In this document: positions 63,079 through 64,000 of the stretch, one piece after another
Numbering within the stretch: position 1 is the first letter of the stretch
Layout of the letters: each line of letters opens with the position of its first letter
NCBI GenBank assembly: GCA_029551145.1
Contig: JAKPGA010000069.1
Coordinates: 44,051-108,050, forward strand
DNA from: Thermotogota bacterium
GTDB taxonomy: Bacteria > Thermotogota > Thermotogae > Thermotogales > DSM-5069
DNA length: 64,000 nt
Direction of reading: 5' to 3'
Made by a program: the position numbers and the translations under genes
Notes under the pieces: model-generated
Database searches by the model: none
What the model saw: the letters and a program-made list of their open reading frames with translations, nothing else
What the model was told of the DNA's origin: nothing

Positions 63079-64000
63079 TCATTTGTCGTATCTTCCAGCC
63101 AAGAGCGGTTTAATCTTGGCAGCAGCTTCTTTACAGACCTTTGATATATCCTCTTGACCGTAGAATATCCTACTCATTTCCTGGACAACAATTGTATTTA
63201 TCTCTGCAACATTCTTTAGATAGGCATTAGGATATGGTTTTGCATACCCATAGTAGTTGACAACGGCTTCCTTATACTCTTTGGGATGTACCTGCGGGTT
63301 CAACCATTTGTTGATGTATTCCTCTTTTGTGTACCAGTCAAGCGTTGTAGGTTGCCACAGACCGCTTCTGATCACTTCCACGACTTGATCTGGGTTTTCA
63401 ATGAACTTGTAGAATTCCCAAGCAGCTTGCAACACCTCAGGGTCATTCTTAACTGCATCTTTGAATATTCCAATGGGAGCACCTTCCACACCAGTCACCG
63501 GATTCTTCATGTACGGCAATGGTGCTACACCAAATCTCATGCCCTCTTCTTTGGCGATTTGAGCGGCTTCCTGCATTGCCCACTGACCGTCAAGGACCAT
63601 TGCAACCTGCCCTGTTTGCAGCGCAACATTCAAGCTTGGGAAGGCATCGGCTGCCGCAGGGGCTATCGCAGCGTAGTCCTTGTAGATCAGGTTGTATATC
63701 TTTTGAATTGCTTCAATGGTTGCTGGCGAATCAAGCATCACCTGTTGCCCGTTTTCGTCTACTATGTCTCCCCCGTTGGACCAGAGCAGAGGGTACAAAA
63801 CCCATGGACTCGTTCCCCCACCACCGATTGCTGCTCCGTACTGCACGATGTTCTTGGCGTCAAATCCTGGGTCGCCTGGTCTTCTGCCTTTGTTATCAAA
63901 TGTCAGTTTCTTTGCAGTCTCAACAAACTTATCCCAGGTCCATTCTTCTGGTTTTGTTGGAGGATATGGCACCTTTGCCTTGTCGAACAAATCTTTGTTG
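63079..64000 (-). CDS. CUT1 extracellular sugar-binding protein (C-terminal part)
   Basis: Gene enters from beyond the window; the frame stays open to base 64000 ('NKDLFDKAKVPYPPTKPEEWTWDKFVETAKKL'). SBP family 1 features are 'VPYPPTKPEEWTWDKFVE', 'VQYGAAIGGGG', 'FPSLNVALQTGQVAMVLDGQWAM' and a C-terminal lobe. It is the receptor for the two permeases downstream; signal peptide and first lobe start are outside. The ORF-track TTG at 63990 is internal. Ligand by context: arabinosylated hydroxyproline or short beta-arabinosides. Confidence 0.92.
   Translation of the reverse strand, partial: NKDLFDKAKVPYPPTKPEEWTWDKFVETAKKLTFDNKGRRPGDPGFDAKNIVQYGAAIGGGGTSPWVLYPLLWSNGGDIVDENGQQVMLDSPATIEAIQKIYNLIYKDYAAIAPAAADAFPSLNVALQTGQVAMVLDGQWAMQEAAQIAKEEGMRFGVAPLPYMKNPVTGVEGAPIGIFKDAVKNDPEVLQAAWEFYKFIENPDQVVEVIRSGLWQPTTLDWYTKEEYINKWLNPQVHPKEYKEAVVNYYGYAKPYPNAYLKNVAEINTIVVQEMSRIFYGQEDISKVCKEAAAKIKPLLAGRYDK

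Overview
This window reads as chromosome from a thermophilic member of the Thermotogae. A Pseudothermotoga-like genome is my inference, from remembered similarity of SpeD, SpeE, HisS and GatA to Thermotoga maritima proteins, many TTG/GTG starts behind strong GGAGG sites, dense overlapping operons, toga-type envelope proteins and several oligosaccharide ABC importers. I see no rRNA, tRNA, CRISPR array, insertion sequence or prophage.

Layout. 1-1.7 kb: cysS 3' end and glyA (+). 1.7-9.6 kb: a long minus-strand run that starts with an XRE-cupin regulator and continues through speD, speE, prmA, a DUF501 gene, an ECF sigma factor, a putative anti-sigma factor, a secreted RseB-like protein and a radical SAM protein to hisS, which appears to use a non-canonical start codon. 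9.6-14.1 kb (+): dCMP deaminase, 2-oxoacid:ferredoxin oxidoreductase beta and gamma subunits without the alpha subunit, a DgkA-like kinase, cheB and a LysM/M23 peptidase. 14.1-29.1 kb (-): an eleven-gene run with mnmA, rhomboid, gatA, gatB, a beta-barrel candidate, hemW, a flavin reductase, NrnA, a pseudokinase-STAND-GAF-GGDEF protein, RNase R and a hydrolase. 29.2-36.2 kb (+): an HD-GYP receptor, a TusA/YeeE/DsrEFH sulfur-relay set, an ArsR-TusA fusion regulator and a PEPCK/HPr-kinase-like protein. 36.3-37.0 kb: a second rhomboid (-). 37.4-43.4 kb (+): a complete branched-chain amino-acid-type ABC importer and gnd.

43.4-64 kb (all minus) is the most interesting part. One unit joins an Opp-type ABC importer to a GH51 alpha-L-arabinofuranosidase, a FucI/AraA-type isomerase and an FGGY kinase. 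After a 954-bp non-coding gap, a second unit joins a CUT1 sugar importer to a GH127 beta-L-arabinofuranosidase, a prolidase, a glycyl radical enzyme whose active-site spacing matches trans-4-hydroxyproline dehydratase, and its activase. GH127 enzymes are known to remove beta-L-arabinofuranose attached to hydroxyproline in plant extensins. The second unit therefore looks like a pathway for the whole linkage: import of arabinosylated hydroxyproline or glycopeptide, removal of sugar, release of hydroxyproline and its radical dehydration to pyrroline-5-carboxylate. The first unit would handle alpha-linked arabinose and feed pentose to the kinase. I propose this as a hydroxyproline-rich glycoprotein utilisation locus; the substrate is inferred.

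Coordinates include stop codons. Where the ORF track starts at an upstream codon, I moved the start to the codon best placed behind a Shine-Dalgarno (SD) sequence and said so.
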